DNA of 64,000 bases, taken from assembly GCA_041649415.1 (NCBI GenBank), contig JBAZND010000002.1, positions 1 through 64,000 on the forward strand, given 5' to 3'. The notes under the pieces are model-generated. The model ran no database searches. It was not told the DNA's origin and saw nothing but the letters and a program-made list of their open reading frames with translations. Position 1 is the first letter of the stretch. The number at the start of each line of letters is the position of its first letter. Of this stretch, positions 23,467-31,306 are shown in pieces. The position numbers and the translations under genes are program-made. This DNA comes from JALOAR01 sp041649415 (GTDB lineage: Bacteria; Patescibacteriota; Minisyncoccia; UBA6257; Colwellbacteraceae).

Positions 23467-24963
23467 TTATTTGATAACAAAGATTTCCGCATTATTACGG
23501 TTTTCGGGCAAGTCGGAAAAAGAACGGAAATAACGAATATGGTTTTTTTCCATATCTTTTTCGGTGAAACTATTAGTTAAAAATTGCACAGTTTGCGCGG
23601 GCATGGGGATACCTCTCACGTCTACTCCATTTGCGAGAACGACGATATATTTTTCAGCCTCTTTCGGCAGAACTTTTATGGTATTTGCAATTTCCACGTA
23701 ATCTGCGTTAAAAGCTTGAGTAACATTCGGGTTTTTAGCCCAAAGAACGAAGTATGCAATGAAAGGTTCCATTATGAGGAAAGAGAATATAATTCCGACG
23801 CAGATTTTAAAGAGAATCTTGCCTTGCCGCGCGGCGTAGAACCATGCTCGGAGTTTTTCGCCCAAATAATACATGCCGATAGCCGATGTCATCATTATGG
23901 CCGGAATGGTAATTATTGCCCGGAGGGCGTGCGGTATGCCTTCGTTGGATATGATAACAGGCAGGAGGGAGACGACTATCCAAACGAAAAGGAACCACTC
24001 GGGCATTAACTCTCGAGAGCGCGTGAGAATCTTTTTTCCTAAGAGGCATATGCCGACGAGAAAGAAAATTCCAACTGAAATGGAAAGTTCGGGGGAACCG
24101 GAAAAATTATGTCTCCAGTTCATATCTCCCGCAAAATTAAACATCAAAGCGGTTTTGAGCGTATTGACGGCGAGATCTTTAATCGGCGAGACGGAAGCAA
24201 AAACGGAAATTTGAGAAGTGCGGCCGAAAAAATCGGCGGGATTTTGAATGAAGTAAGAAATAAGCGGATAGGCGGCAATAATCGCGCCGGCAAAAAAGAT
24301 TCCGGCAATGGCGGCGAATTTTTTAAACTTACGCTCTTTTATAAACTTGATAAGAAAAAAGACGAGGGGAACGGCAATGACAATAGGTGTTGCTCGGTAT
24401 GAAATATAGGAATGAAATCCCAACCCATAGACAAGGCCGCTCAAAAGCGCAAAGAGCATATTTTTCCACAATTTGTCCTTTTCCTGAAAAGCGATAAGTA
24501 GAAAATATGAAGCCCAAACAAGAATTGTTGGCGCCATAATGGCGCGAAAGCCGATACGTGAGAAGTTTATGTGCCAGAAAGAACCGGCCATAAGGAAAGA
24601 TGAGAGAAGAGCGAGTCCCAAACGGTTTTTATCTTTTTTGAATAGTTCGCTTGCAAGAAAGAAGATGCCAACAATGCCTAAAATGCCAAAAAGCGCGCTT
24701 GTTAATCTCAAAACCCACGGTTCATTTACGCCGAACGTTTCAAGAAAAAACGATTGGATGTTGATGAACAATCCTTCTCGACCATTATTTTCCGGATAAA
24801 ATACTTTCCAATTTTTAATTTCAATGGCTTCAATGGCATTATTGCCGTTCATTGCCTCGTCAGGATAAAGCCCCGGAGGAACGCTCTTTAAATTGTAGAG
24901 CCTGAAGAAAGAAGCTATAATAATGACGGAAAGCAGGAGTAGGATTGTTTTACCTTTTTTCAT
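23467..24963 (-). CDS. GT39/PMT-like membrane glycosyltransferase
   Basis: 498 aa with about eleven hydrophobic spans. First span at 7-20, then a periplasmic loop containing PPGLYPDEAMNGNNA, where the acidic DE pair is the catalytic position in PMT/ArnT-type GT-C enzymes that use lipid-linked sugars. NGREGLF follows as in the family. Substrate unknown; likely surface glycan or protein glycosylation. Minus strand, divergent from the next gene. Confidence 0.75.
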   Translation of the reverse strand: MKKGKTILLLLSVIIIASFFRLYNLKSVPPGLYPDEAMNGNNAIEAIEIKNWKVFYPENNGREGLFINIQSFFLETFGVNEPWVLRLTSALFGILGIVGIFFLASELFKKDKNRLGLALLSSFLMAGSFWHINFSRIGFRAIMAPTILVWASYFLLIAFQEKDKLWKNMLFALLSGLVYGLGFHSYISYRATPIVIAVPLVFFLIKFIKERKFKKFAAIAGIFFAGAIIAAYPLISYFIQNPADFFGRTSQISVFASVSPIKDLAVNTLKTALMFNFAGDMNWRHNFSGSPELSISVGIFFLVGICLLGKKILTRSRELMPEWFLFVWIVVSLLPVIISNEGIPHALRAIITIPAIMMTSAIGMYYLGEKLRAWFYAARQGKILFKICVGIIFSFLIMEPFIAYFVLWAKNPNVTQAFNADYVEIANTIKVLPKEAEKYIVVLANGVDVRGIPMPAQTVQFLTNSFTEKDMEKNHIRYFRSFSDLPENRNNAEIFVIK

Positions 24964-24979
24964 ACGCTCTTATTTTATT

Positions 24980-25636
24980 ATGAATAATCTTTTCGTTCCA
25001 TTCATTTTGTCAATAGTGGCATTGCTTTTTGTTGTGACTCTTATTTTCGCGGTTAAGGGAATAAAAAAAAGAATCAGCTTGTCTTACGTGAAATCGGGAA
25101 TGATAAAAATGCCTTATTCGGAAGAAGCAGAGAAAGGAGTTAAGGCAATTGTCAACACGGCAAATTTCCCCATCGCGATTGATTTGGTAATAGAGCATAT
25201 TGGAAAGACTTCAGATATTTACGTCACGACGGAGAAAAGGTATTTCTCCCGCTTTCAGAAACTTGCCGAAAAGAACATTTCTCAAAAATACGAGATAAGG
25301 GAAGAGGACTATCTGGTGTTTCATCACGGAGGGTTTACGGAAGCTCTTGCTTGCGAAATGAATAAAGAGGAAGCGCTTCAGACGAGTTTTAGGGGCATTG
25401 ATATGTCAAAGGTGAATGAGATTGGAGAAGGCGCGGCGGTGCGAATGATATTTATTCCCGGGAGGGAAGCGACCATCCAGATGTTTTTTTCCGCTCCAAG
25501 CCAGTTTCAGTTGAGGGAAATAGTGGAGGGCGCGGCAGCGGCGTTTAAGGGAAAAGGGTGCCACGTACCGAAAAACAAAGAGCTCGCGATAGCGGAGTTC
25601 AATTCACCGGACTTTCTCTATAAAGCGGCAAAATGA
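24980..25636 (+). CDS. Hypothetical single-span membrane protein
   Basis: 218 aa, not recognised. Residues 4-27 form one transmembrane helix next to a basic KGIKKR; the rest is a soluble alpha/beta domain (AIDLVIEHIGKTSDIYVTTEKRYFS, PGREATIQMFFSAPS). The opening is reminiscent of the membrane-anchored partner of DUF87-type ATPases in CPR genomes, but I cannot confirm this. ATG 24980 is preferred because it starts just before the hydrophobic segment; an upstream in-frame ATG at 24923 would run antiparallel through the neighbouring gene. Confidence 0.65.
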   Translation: MNNLFVPFILSIVALLFVVTLIFAVKGIKKRISLSYVKSGMIKMPYSEEAEKGVKAIVNTANFPIAIDLVIEHIGKTSDIYVTTEKRYFSRFQKLAEKNISQKYEIREEDYLVFHHGGFTEALACEMNKEEALQTSFRGIDMSKVNEIGEGAAVRMIFIPGREATIQMFFSAPSQFQLREIVEGAAAAFKGKGCHVPKNKELAIAEFNSPDFLYKAAK

Positions 25637-25648
25637 TATGATATTTGC

Positions 25649-25711
25649 GAGCGGCAGATGCGCACTCGCTAAACACAAAGGTCTAATCGGGGTCACCACT
25701 GCCGCTCTTTT
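25649..25711 (+). terminator. Long hairpin with T4 before murB
   Basis: Perfect 9-bp stem GAGCGGCAG/CTGCCGCTC enclosing a 41-nt loop, then TTTT. It probably ends the 24980 transcript. The large, partly GC-rich loop makes a small structured RNA possible. Confidence 0.55.
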
Positions 25712-25786
25712 GGTGTCTGGTTAAGCAGCACTGTTCCTATTTAAAAAGACGACAAGCGGTTTAAATAAAGTGATAAGATTTAGAAT

Positions 25787-26731
25787 ATGGCGGAAATTTT
25801 GAAAAACGTTCCTCTCTCGGAATATACGACTTATAAAATCGGCGGGCCGGCAAAGTATTTAGCCGAAGCGAGGAATGAGTCGGATATAGTTGAGATTCTA
25901 GGGGAATATAAAACCCATTTTCCAAACAAAAAAATTTTTATTTTAGGAGGCGGGGCGAATGTGCTTTTTTCTGACGAGGGGTATGACGGCCTTGTACTTA
26001 AAATATCAATGTCCGAAATTAAACTGGCGGATGAAGGGATTGTTGAAATTGGCGCGGGAACGAATTTAGAAGACGCAGTTAACTTTGTCGCGGAAAATAA
26101 TTTGTCGGGAATGGAATGGGCAGCGGGAATACCGGGAAGTTTTGGTGGAGCAATAAGAGGAAACGCCGGCGCTTTTGGCGGAGAGATGAAGGATGTAATA
26201 ATTTCCGTAAGAAGCGTGGCTATACAGGAGCCGAATAAAGTAATTGAACGGGGAAACAAAGAAAATATGTTCGGATATCGGACGAGCGTTTTTAAATCAA
26301 AGGCGCGGGACGAAATTATTTTGTCGGGGGAGATTAAATTAACTTCCGGTAAAACAGATGATATTTGGGAGAAGATGAGTAAGAACTTAAGTTACCGAAA
26401 AGAAAAGCAACCAGTGGAATTGCCAAGCGCCGGCAGTACGTTTAAAAACATTCCCGCGTTAAACATCAGCGAGGAACAGAAAAAAAAGTGGAAAGATAAA
26501 GTAAAAACCGATCCAATGCCCGTTATTCCCGCGGCAGTTTTGATTTCGGAAGCGGGGCTGGTTAGAAGAACTGTCGGCGGAGCGCAAATTTCTGAAAAGC
26601 ATCCTAATTTTTTTGTTAATACAGGGGGAGCAACAGCAGAGGATGTTAAAAATCTCATTGCAATCGCGAAAGAAACAGTAAAAGAAAAATTTGGGATTGA
26701 TTTGGAAGAAGAAATACAAATTGTAGATTAA
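25787..26731 (+). CDS. murB: UDP-N-acetylenolpyruvoylglucosamine reductase
   Basis: FAD enzyme making UDP-MurNAc for peptidoglycan. FAD-binding PCMH fold: YKIGGPAKYL, LGGGANVLFSD (near 55), GMEWAAGIPGSFGGAIRGNAG (near 106-126), then YRTSVFK and the catalytic PSAGSTFKN serine near 215, with SEKHPNFFVNTG at the C-terminal end. 314 aa. TAAGAT preceded by TGA (extended -10, ending 25779) lies 7 nt before the ATG. Confidence 0.95.
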   Translation: MAEILKNVPLSEYTTYKIGGPAKYLAEARNESDIVEILGEYKTHFPNKKIFILGGGANVLFSDEGYDGLVLKISMSEIKLADEGIVEIGAGTNLEDAVNFVAENNLSGMEWAAGIPGSFGGAIRGNAGAFGGEMKDVIISVRSVAIQEPNKVIERGNKENMFGYRTSVFKSKARDEIILSGEIKLTSGKTDDIWEKMSKNLSYRKEKQPVELPSAGSTFKNIPALNISEEQKKKWKDKVKTDPMPVIPAAVLISEAGLVRRTVGGAQISEKHPNFFVNTGGATAEDVKNLIAIAKETVKEKFGIDLEEEIQIVD

Positions 26732-26754
26732 AAATTAAATTAAAAAATCGGAAT

Positions 26755-26778
26755 AAAAATGTTTCAAAAAACATTTTT
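26755..26778 (+). terminator. AT-rich terminator after murB
   Basis: Ten-bp stem AAAAATGTTT/AAACATTTTT with CAAA loop; stem is AT-rich so efficiency is unsure. Confidence 0.55.
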
Positions 26779-26781
26779 GAG

Positions 26782-26790
26782 TTATCCACA
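26782..26790 (+). promoter_or_regulatory. DnaA-box-like site
   Basis: TTATCCACA, a perfect match to the bacterial DnaA-box consensus, next to AT-rich DNA. Only one is seen and dnaA/dnaN are not near, so it is not evidence of oriC. Confidence 0.35.
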
Positions 26791-26829
26791 TATAAATAAA
26801 AATCTTTTTGTTCTAAAATTAAGTCAGAG

Positions 26830-26873
26830 GTTAATGAAAGTGTTTGGTCGAATATTTTTCATTAACTTAAAAT
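26830..26873 (+). promoter_or_regulatory. Promoter with inverted repeat for the histone-like gene
   Basis: TTGGTC (26844-26849), 18-nt spacer, TAAAAT (26868-26873). A perfect 10-bp inverted repeat GTTAATGAAA/TTTCATTAAC (26830-26839 with 26857-26866) straddles the -35 and spacer, as an operator would. Confidence 0.5.
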
Positions 26874-26886
26874 AAAAAATAAAAAA

Positions 26887-27000
26887 ATGGCTGCAAAGAA
26901 GAGGAAAGCGGCAAAGAAAACCGCTAAGAGAAAGACTGCCTCTAAAAGGAAGACTGCAAAGAAGACCAGCAAGAAGAGATCTTCCAAGAGAAGAAAGTAA
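26887..27000 (+). CDS. Histone H1-like basic peptide
   Basis: 37 residues, composed almost only of A, K, R, S and T (MAAKKRKAAKKTAKRK...), like the C-terminal tail of histone H1 and the H1-like proteins seen in many CPR genomes. Expected to bind DNA or RNA non-specifically. Long A tract before the ATG, no SD. It is bracketed by a regulated-looking promoter and a strong terminator, which argues that this short frame is a real gene. Confidence 0.75.
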   Translation: MAAKKRKAAKKTAKRKTASKRKTAKKTSKKRSSKRRK

Positions 27001-27009
27001 ATCTTTCGC

Positions 27010-27040
27010 AAAACCGCTCTGTTTAGAGCGGTTTTGTTTT
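27010..27040 (+). terminator. Terminator of the histone-like gene
   Basis: Eleven-bp stem AAAACCGCTCT/AGAGCGGTTTT, GTTT loop, followed by GTTTT. Confidence 0.9.
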
Positions 27041-27069
27041 ATGTTTTTGATAAAGGCTATAATAAACCT

Positions 27070-27384
27070 ATGAAGATCAACATAACCACGAAGAATTTTG
27101 AATTAACTCCAGCCATAAAGGACTACATAGATGATAAAATGGATTATTTGGATAAATTCGTAGAAGAATGGGCGGGCACGGGAGGAGTAGAACTGGATTT
27201 TGACGCCGGAAGAACCACGAATCATCACAATAAGGGCCAGGTTTATTACGCCGAGGCAAATTTGAAGGTCCCTGGCAGGATGATAAGAGCGCGCAAAGAA
27301 AGCGAGGACTTGCATGCCGCAATAGACGCGGTAAAGGAGATTCTCGCGCAAGAAATAAAAGAATACAAAGAAAGAAGAAAATAA
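27070..27384 (+). CDS. hpf: Ribosome hibernation-promoting factor (short type)
   Basis: 104-residue HPF/RaiA domain: MKINITTKNFELTPAIKDYI opening, YYAEANLKVPG strand, and EDLHAAIDAVKEIL helix. Binds the 30S decoding region and silences ribosomes. The long-HPF C-terminal dimerisation domain is absent. TATAAT (27058-27063) is exactly 6 nt before ATG 27070, which selects this start over an upstream in-frame ATG at 27034. Confidence 0.9.
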   Translation: MKINITTKNFELTPAIKDYIDDKMDYLDKFVEEWAGTGGVELDFDAGRTTNHHNKGQVYYAEANLKVPGRMIRARKESEDLHAAIDAVKEILAQEIKEYKERRK

Positions 27385-27394
27385 GCGTAAAAAC

Positions 27395-27423
27395 TTGTAA
27401 TTTAACCTCCTAAAGAGGATAAT
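27395..27423 (+). promoter_or_regulatory. secA promoter
   Basis: TTGTAA (27395-27400), 17-nt spacer, GATAAT (27418-27423), ending exactly 6 nt before the secA ATG. Confidence 0.65.
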
Positions 27424-27429
27424 CGCTAC

Positions 27430-29892
27430 ATGCTATTTAATCTCTTTTCGCGTCAAAAAGGCGTAAAAGACAAAATTCTGCTTCAAAAGGTTAACGATTT
27501 GGAAGGCCAGATCGGAGGATTGAGTGACGAAGCAATGAAAGCGAAAAGCTTAGAACTTAGAGAACGGGTTGCTTCAGGCGAGTCGCTTGAAGAGTTATTG
27601 CCTGAAGCTTTCGCTCTTGTAAGAGAAGCGGCGAAGAGGACATTGGGACAGAGACATTTTGATACGCAAATTTTAGGAGGTATCAATCTTCATGGAGGAA
27701 CGATTGTTGAGATGATGACGGGAGAGGGGAAAACGCTTGCTGTTACGGCGCCGGCATATTTGAATGCGCTACCCGGTAAGGGCGTGCATATTATAACGGT
27801 AAACGATTACTTGGCGACGAGAGATGCCGTTTGGATGGGACAAATTTACTATTTTTTAGGGATAAGCACGGCTTGTTTGACCCACGAAGACGCTTTTATA
27901 TATGATCCGGATTTTAATTCGTCTCCATCGGTGACTAAAGAAGAAAAGGAGGCAGATAAGAAAAGGGACGAAACGGGATCATTTTTGATTGAACGAAAAT
28001 TTTTGCGTCCGATTCCGCGAAATATGGCGTATTTGGCGGATATCACTTACGGCACAAATCACGAATTCGGATTTGATTATTTGAGAGATAATTTATCGCC
28101 GCAGAAGGAAATGCAGGTGCAAAAAGGGCATAACTTTGCCGTGATAGACGAGGTGGATTCCATTTTGATAGACGAGGCAAGAACACCTCTTATCGTTTCC
28201 GCGCCGGATGCCGCTTCAAGCGAATATTATAAAGTGATGTGGAAAGCCGTTTCGGGACTAAAGAAAGATGACGATTATACGGTGGATGAAAAGTTAAAAT
28301 CGGTTACTATTCTGCCTTCGGGAATAGATAAAGTGGAAAAATCCGCCGGAATTGGCGACCTTTACAGCACGGAGAATATCAGGCTTGCCCATTATTTGGA
28401 AGAATGTCTTAAAGCCAAAGCTTTGTTTTTTAAAGACAGGGATTATGTCGTGAAAGACGATGAAATAATAATCGTTGATCAATTTACGGGCAGACTTATG
28501 CACGGAAGAAGATATTCGGGAGGATTGCACCAAGCGATAGAAGCTAAGGAAGGCGTTAAGGTGCAGGACGAATCAAAAACTTTCGCTCAAATAACCATTC
28601 AAAATTACTTTAGGCTTTACGCAAAAATATCGGGAATGACGGGAACCGCTCAAACTTCCGCCGAAGAGTTCCACAAAGTTTATGGAGTGGAGACGGTGAC
28701 AATACCGACTAATAGACCGATTATAAGGAAGGATTTGCCCGACCTTATATACAAGACAGCCGAAGCGAAATTTAAAGCGGTCGCAAAAGAAGCAAAAGAA
28801 CGCTCCGAGGCTGGTCAGCCCGTTCTTATCGGAACGGTTTCAATCGAAAAAAACGAATTACTTGCGGGATATTTAAGTCGCGCGGGAGTGAAGTATGAAG
28901 TGCTGAATGCCAAGAATCACGAGAAAGAAGGTCTGGTGATAGCGCAAGCCGGAAGGAAAAGCGCCGTAACTCTTGCGACAAACATGGCTGGGCGCGGAGT
29001 GGATATTATTTTAGGAGGCAGTCCTTATAATGAAGAGAAGGCGAAGGAGGTCAAAAAGTTGGGGGGGCTTCATGTGATGGGCACCGAGAGGCACGAAGCA
29101 AGAAGAATAGACAACCAGCTTCGCGGTCGTTCGGGACGACAAGGAGACCCGGGCTCTTCGCAATTCTTTATTTCTTTGGAAGACGATCTGATGCGTATTT
29201 TCGGAGGAGAAAGAATACGTGGAATGATGCAGGCCCTAAACATTCCCGAAGACCAGCCGATTGAATCGGGTCTTGTTACGAAAGCACTTGTCTCGGCGCA
29301 AAAAAAAGTGGAAGGACTTAACTTTGATGCCCGTAAACATTTGCTTGATTACGATGACGTGCTGAATAAACAGAGAATATCCGTATATCATAGGAGGCAG
29401 CATCTCTTGGAATCATCGGCAGAAGAGATTAAGGAAACTATCATTCAGATAATAGAGACGAAGCAGGGAACGGAAGAAGCAGAAAAGGAGAAGATAAAAG
29501 AAATGCTCGGAAAGATTGAAAATCCAGAAGTATTTAAACGGCCGCTTCTTGCCGTTTTGGACACTCTCTGGATGAATCACTTGGAAGATTTAGAGTCGCT
29601 TAGAGAATCCGTCAGAATAAGAGCTTACGGACAGCATGACCCGCTCGTGGAATATAGAAGAGAGAGTCATATTCTTTATAGGCGAATGCTTGATGCGTTT
29701 GACAGTTGGGTATACGAAAATCTCTCTAAAATCAGAATCGTTCCAAGAGAAGAAATGATTTCTCAAAGAAAACCGCAAGAACAAGTAGCGGCGGAATTAA
29801 ATATGCGGCCGGAGGAGCTAGCGAAAGTAGGTCGCAATGACCTCTGTCCCTGCGGAAGCGGGAAAAAGTATAAAAGGTGTCATGGGAAGTAA
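27430..29892 (+). CDS. secA: Preprotein translocase ATPase SecA
   Basis: Motor of Sec secretion. Walker A MTGEGKTLA near 97, Walker B VIDEVDSILIDEART near 238, preprotein cross-linking domain, helicase motifs NMAGRGVDIILGG and GRSGRQGDPGSS in the second NBD, helical scaffold, and a C-terminal SEC-C zinc motif C-P-C-G-S-G-x5-C-H (29845-29883). 820 aa, compact because the linker before SEC-C is short. The DNA encoding the SEC-C tail is repeated three times downstream. ATG is 6 nt after the -10, no SD. Confidence 0.97.
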   Translation: MLFNLFSRQKGVKDKILLQKVNDLEGQIGGLSDEAMKAKSLELRERVASGESLEELLPEAFALVREAAKRTLGQRHFDTQILGGINLHGGTIVEMMTGEGKTLAVTAPAYLNALPGKGVHIITVNDYLATRDAVWMGQIYYFLGISTACLTHEDAFIYDPDFNSSPSVTKEEKEADKKRDETGSFLIERKFLRPIPRNMAYLADITYGTNHEFGFDYLRDNLSPQKEMQVQKGHNFAVIDEVDSILIDEARTPLIVSAPDAASSEYYKVMWKAVSGLKKDDDYTVDEKLKSVTILPSGIDKVEKSAGIGDLYSTENIRLAHYLEECLKAKALFFKDRDYVVKDDEIIIVDQFTGRLMHGRRYSGGLHQAIEAKEGVKVQDESKTFAQITIQNYFRLYAKISGMTGTAQTSAEEFHKVYGVETVTIPTNRPIIRKDLPDLIYKTAEAKFKAVAKEAKERSEAGQPVLIGTVSIEKNELLAGYLSRAGVKYEVLNAKNHEKEGLVIAQAGRKSAVTLATNMAGRGVDIILGGSPYNEEKAKEVKKLGGLHVMGTERHEARRIDNQLRGRSGRQGDPGSSQFFISLEDDLMRIFGGERIRGMMQALNIPEDQPIESGLVTKALVSAQKKVEGLNFDARKHLLDYDDVLNKQRISVYHRRQHLLESSAEEIKETIIQIIETKQGTEEAEKEKIKEMLGKIENPEVFKRPLLAVLDTLWMNHLEDLESLRESVRIRAYGQHDPLVEYRRESHILYRRMLDAFDSWVYENLSKIRIVPREEMISQRKPQEQVAAELNMRPEELAKVGRNDLCPCGSGKKYKRCHGK
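29845..29892 (+). repeat. SEC-C tail repeat, parental copy (3' end of secA)
   Basis: Codons C-P-C-G-S-G-K-K-Y-K-R-C-H-G-K-stop. Degenerate copies of this segment follow each of the next three genes. Confidence 0.9.
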
Positions 29893-29903
29893 AAAATATA
29901 ATT

Positions 29904-30398
29904 ATGGAAACTAATAATCAATATCTTCACGAAGTCGCAATCACTGCCATTATTGTAAAAGACGGAAAGTATTTGATTACGCGGCGATCGCCGGATAAAA
30001 AACGCTTTCCGGGAATGTGGACGGTGCCAGGAGGAAAAATGGAAACGAGCGATTACCTGAAATTGCCGAAAGATACAGAATTCTACTGGTATAACGTTCT
30101 TGAAAGAACGTTGCGAAGAGAAATAAAAGAAGAAGTCGGAATTGATATAGACAACATTGAATATATAACAAGCTTGGCAACAGTTCATTCGGATGGCAGT
30201 CCGTCATTGGTAATTTCTTGTGTGGCGGATTACATTTCTGGTGAGATCAAACTTCAAGTAGAAGAAAATGATCAATTCGCATGGGTTAGTTTGGAAGAAA
30301 CTAAAAATTATCAACTTCTTGACGGAATATATGATGAATTGGTAATGGTTGAAAATAGGCAAAAAGGCAAGAGAGCCGAATGGCAAAGATTCAAATAA
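29904..30398 (+). CDS. Nudix hydrolase with interrupted Nudix box
   Basis: 164 aa from the chosen ATG. Nudix hydrolases cleave nucleoside diphosphates linked to another moiety. TVPGGKME starts the Nudix box, but about 20 residues (SDYLKLPKDTEFYWYN...) separate it from the REIKEEVG helix, instead of the usual direct G-x5-E-x7-REUxEExGU spacing. Metal ligands EExG are kept. ATG 29904 follows TATAAT (29896-29901) very closely; an in-frame ATG at 29877 lies inside the secA tail. First gene of the secA-tail array. Confidence 0.75.
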   Translation: METNNQYLHEVAITAIIVKDGKYLITRRSPDKKRFPGMWTVPGGKMETSDYLKLPKDTEFYWYNVLERTLRREIKEEVGIDIDNIEYITSLATVHSDGSPSLVISCVADYISGEIKLQVEENDQFAWVSLEETKNYQLLDGIYDELVMVENRQKGKRAEWQRFK

Positions 30399-30444
30399 TT
30401 CCTGCGGACGCAGAAATAAGATCAAAAAGTGTCATGGAAAATAA
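30399..30444 (+). repeat. SEC-C tail repeat, copy A
   Basis: Begins right after the Nudix stop codon. Read in the secA frame: C-G-R-R-N-K-I-K-K-C-H-G-K-stop, 32 of 42 bases equal to the secA end with no gap. Not translated in this frame today. Confidence 0.8.
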
Positions 30445-30448
30445 TAAT

Positions 30449-30886
30449 ATGATTCATTTAACTTCAAGAGCAATATTTCAGAATAATAAAGGTCAATTAT
30501 TGGTTCTGAAAGATAAGGATTCTGATTATTTCGGACTTCCTGGTGGAGGTGTTGAGATGACAGAAACACCTATGCAAGGGCTACTCAGAGAAATTAAAGA
30601 AGAAATGTCGCTAAGCCCTTTTCCCGAAAATTTTAAACTGGTTGGAGTTGAATACCGAAATGACAAGGGAGGAGATAGTGAAATCATATTTATTTTTCAA
30701 GGTAAAGAATTATCTGAACAAGAATCAAAAGAGATTGTTCCTTCAAGTGAGATTGGCTTAGCAAAATTTGTTGATATATCAGAAGCATATCAATTATTAA
30801 CCGCTACAATGAAAAGAAGATTGTCGGCAATATTGCCAAATTTAGAAAAGAAAGTAACTTTTCTTGAGAATGGGCAAGAAATATAA
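30449..30886 (+). CDS. Nudix hydrolase (second)
   Basis: 145 aa with a regular Nudix box GGGVEMTETPMQGLLREIKEEM (split here: GGGVEMTE then REIKEEM) near 36-58. N-terminus MIHLTSRAIFQNNKG is typical of small MutT-like enzymes. Start is ambiguous: ATG 30434 lies inside repeat copy A and ATG 30380 inside the previous gene; 30449 gives the family-like N-terminus. AT-richer than neighbouring housekeeping genes, suggesting transfer. Its last codons overlap repeat copy B in another frame. Confidence 0.75.
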   Translation: MIHLTSRAIFQNNKGQLLVLKDKDSDYFGLPGGGVEMTETPMQGLLREIKEEMSLSPFPENFKLVGVEYRNDKGGDSEIIFIFQGKELSEQESKEIVPSSEIGLAKFVDISEAYQLLTATMKRRLSAILPNLEKKVTFLENGQEI

Positions 30887-30905
30887 GAAGTGCCATGGGG
30901 AGTGA
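30862..30905 (+). repeat. SEC-C tail repeat, copy B
   Basis: In frame from 30873: G-K-K-Y-K-K-C-H-G-E-stop. 25 of 33 bases match secA, and the differences are nearly all at third codon positions, so this copy seems to come from a functional but diverged SEC-C tail. It overlaps the end of the second Nudix gene. Confidence 0.8.
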
Positions 30906-30930
30906 GAAAAATTATAATTTTAAAAAACTT

Positions 30931-31233
30931 ATGAAATACAATAAACTTGTCAGAGATAAAATCCCAGAATATATAAGGGGTAAAGGAGGAACTCCGATAA
31001 CCCATATTGCTGATGATAAGGAGTATTGGGAAAAACTTAAAGAAAAATTACTGGAAGAGATAAAAGAATTTTCCGAAAACGAGGTCATGGAAGAAATGGC
31101 AGACATCCAAGAGGTGATTAATGCAATGTGTGATTACAAGAATTTTGAAAAGGAAAGTATTGAGATTGTAAGAAGAAAAAAAGTTGAAGAACGCGGGTCA
31201 TTTGAGAAGAGGATTATTTTGGAAGAATCATAA
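30931..31233 (+). CDS. MazG-like nucleotide pyrophosphohydrolase
   Basis: 100 aa; MKYNKLVRDKIPEYI opening and EEMADIQEVINAM helix with E-E-x-x-D are typical of the all-alpha NTP pyrophosphatase (MazG/HisE-like) superfamily that removes abnormal dNTPs. TATAAT (30913-30918) is 12 nt before ATG 30931, which is preferred over an in-frame ATG at 30895 in repeat copy B. No SD. Confidence 0.8.
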   Translation: MKYNKLVRDKIPEYIRGKGGTPITHIADDKEYWEKLKEKLLEEIKEFSENEVMEEMADIQEVINAMCDYKNFEKESIEIVRRKKVEERGSFEKRIILEES

Positions 31234-31235
31234 AA

Positions 31236-31281
31236 TTTCTGCGAACACAGAGATGAGTCTAAGAAGTGTTATGGTGTGTAG
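31236..31281 (+). repeat. SEC-C tail repeat, copy C (most degenerate)
   Basis: Starts 3 nt after the MazG-like stop. In the secA frame: C-E-H-R-D-E-S-K-K-C-Y-G-V-stop; 26 of 42 bases match secA and 28 of 42 match copy A, including the upstream AATT(C/T)C. Confidence 0.65.
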
Positions 31282-31306
31282 AGATAATGAATGAAAATTG
31301 GCTAAC

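Noticed and set aside
24923..24979. Longer N-terminus for the 24980 membrane protein
   Set aside because: It would be encoded entirely within the 5' end of the divergent glycosyltransferase gene and precedes the natural membrane anchor.
26782..26890. Replication origin
   Set aside because: One DnaA box and AT-rich DNA only; no box cluster and no dnaA, dnaN, rpmH or gidB nearby.
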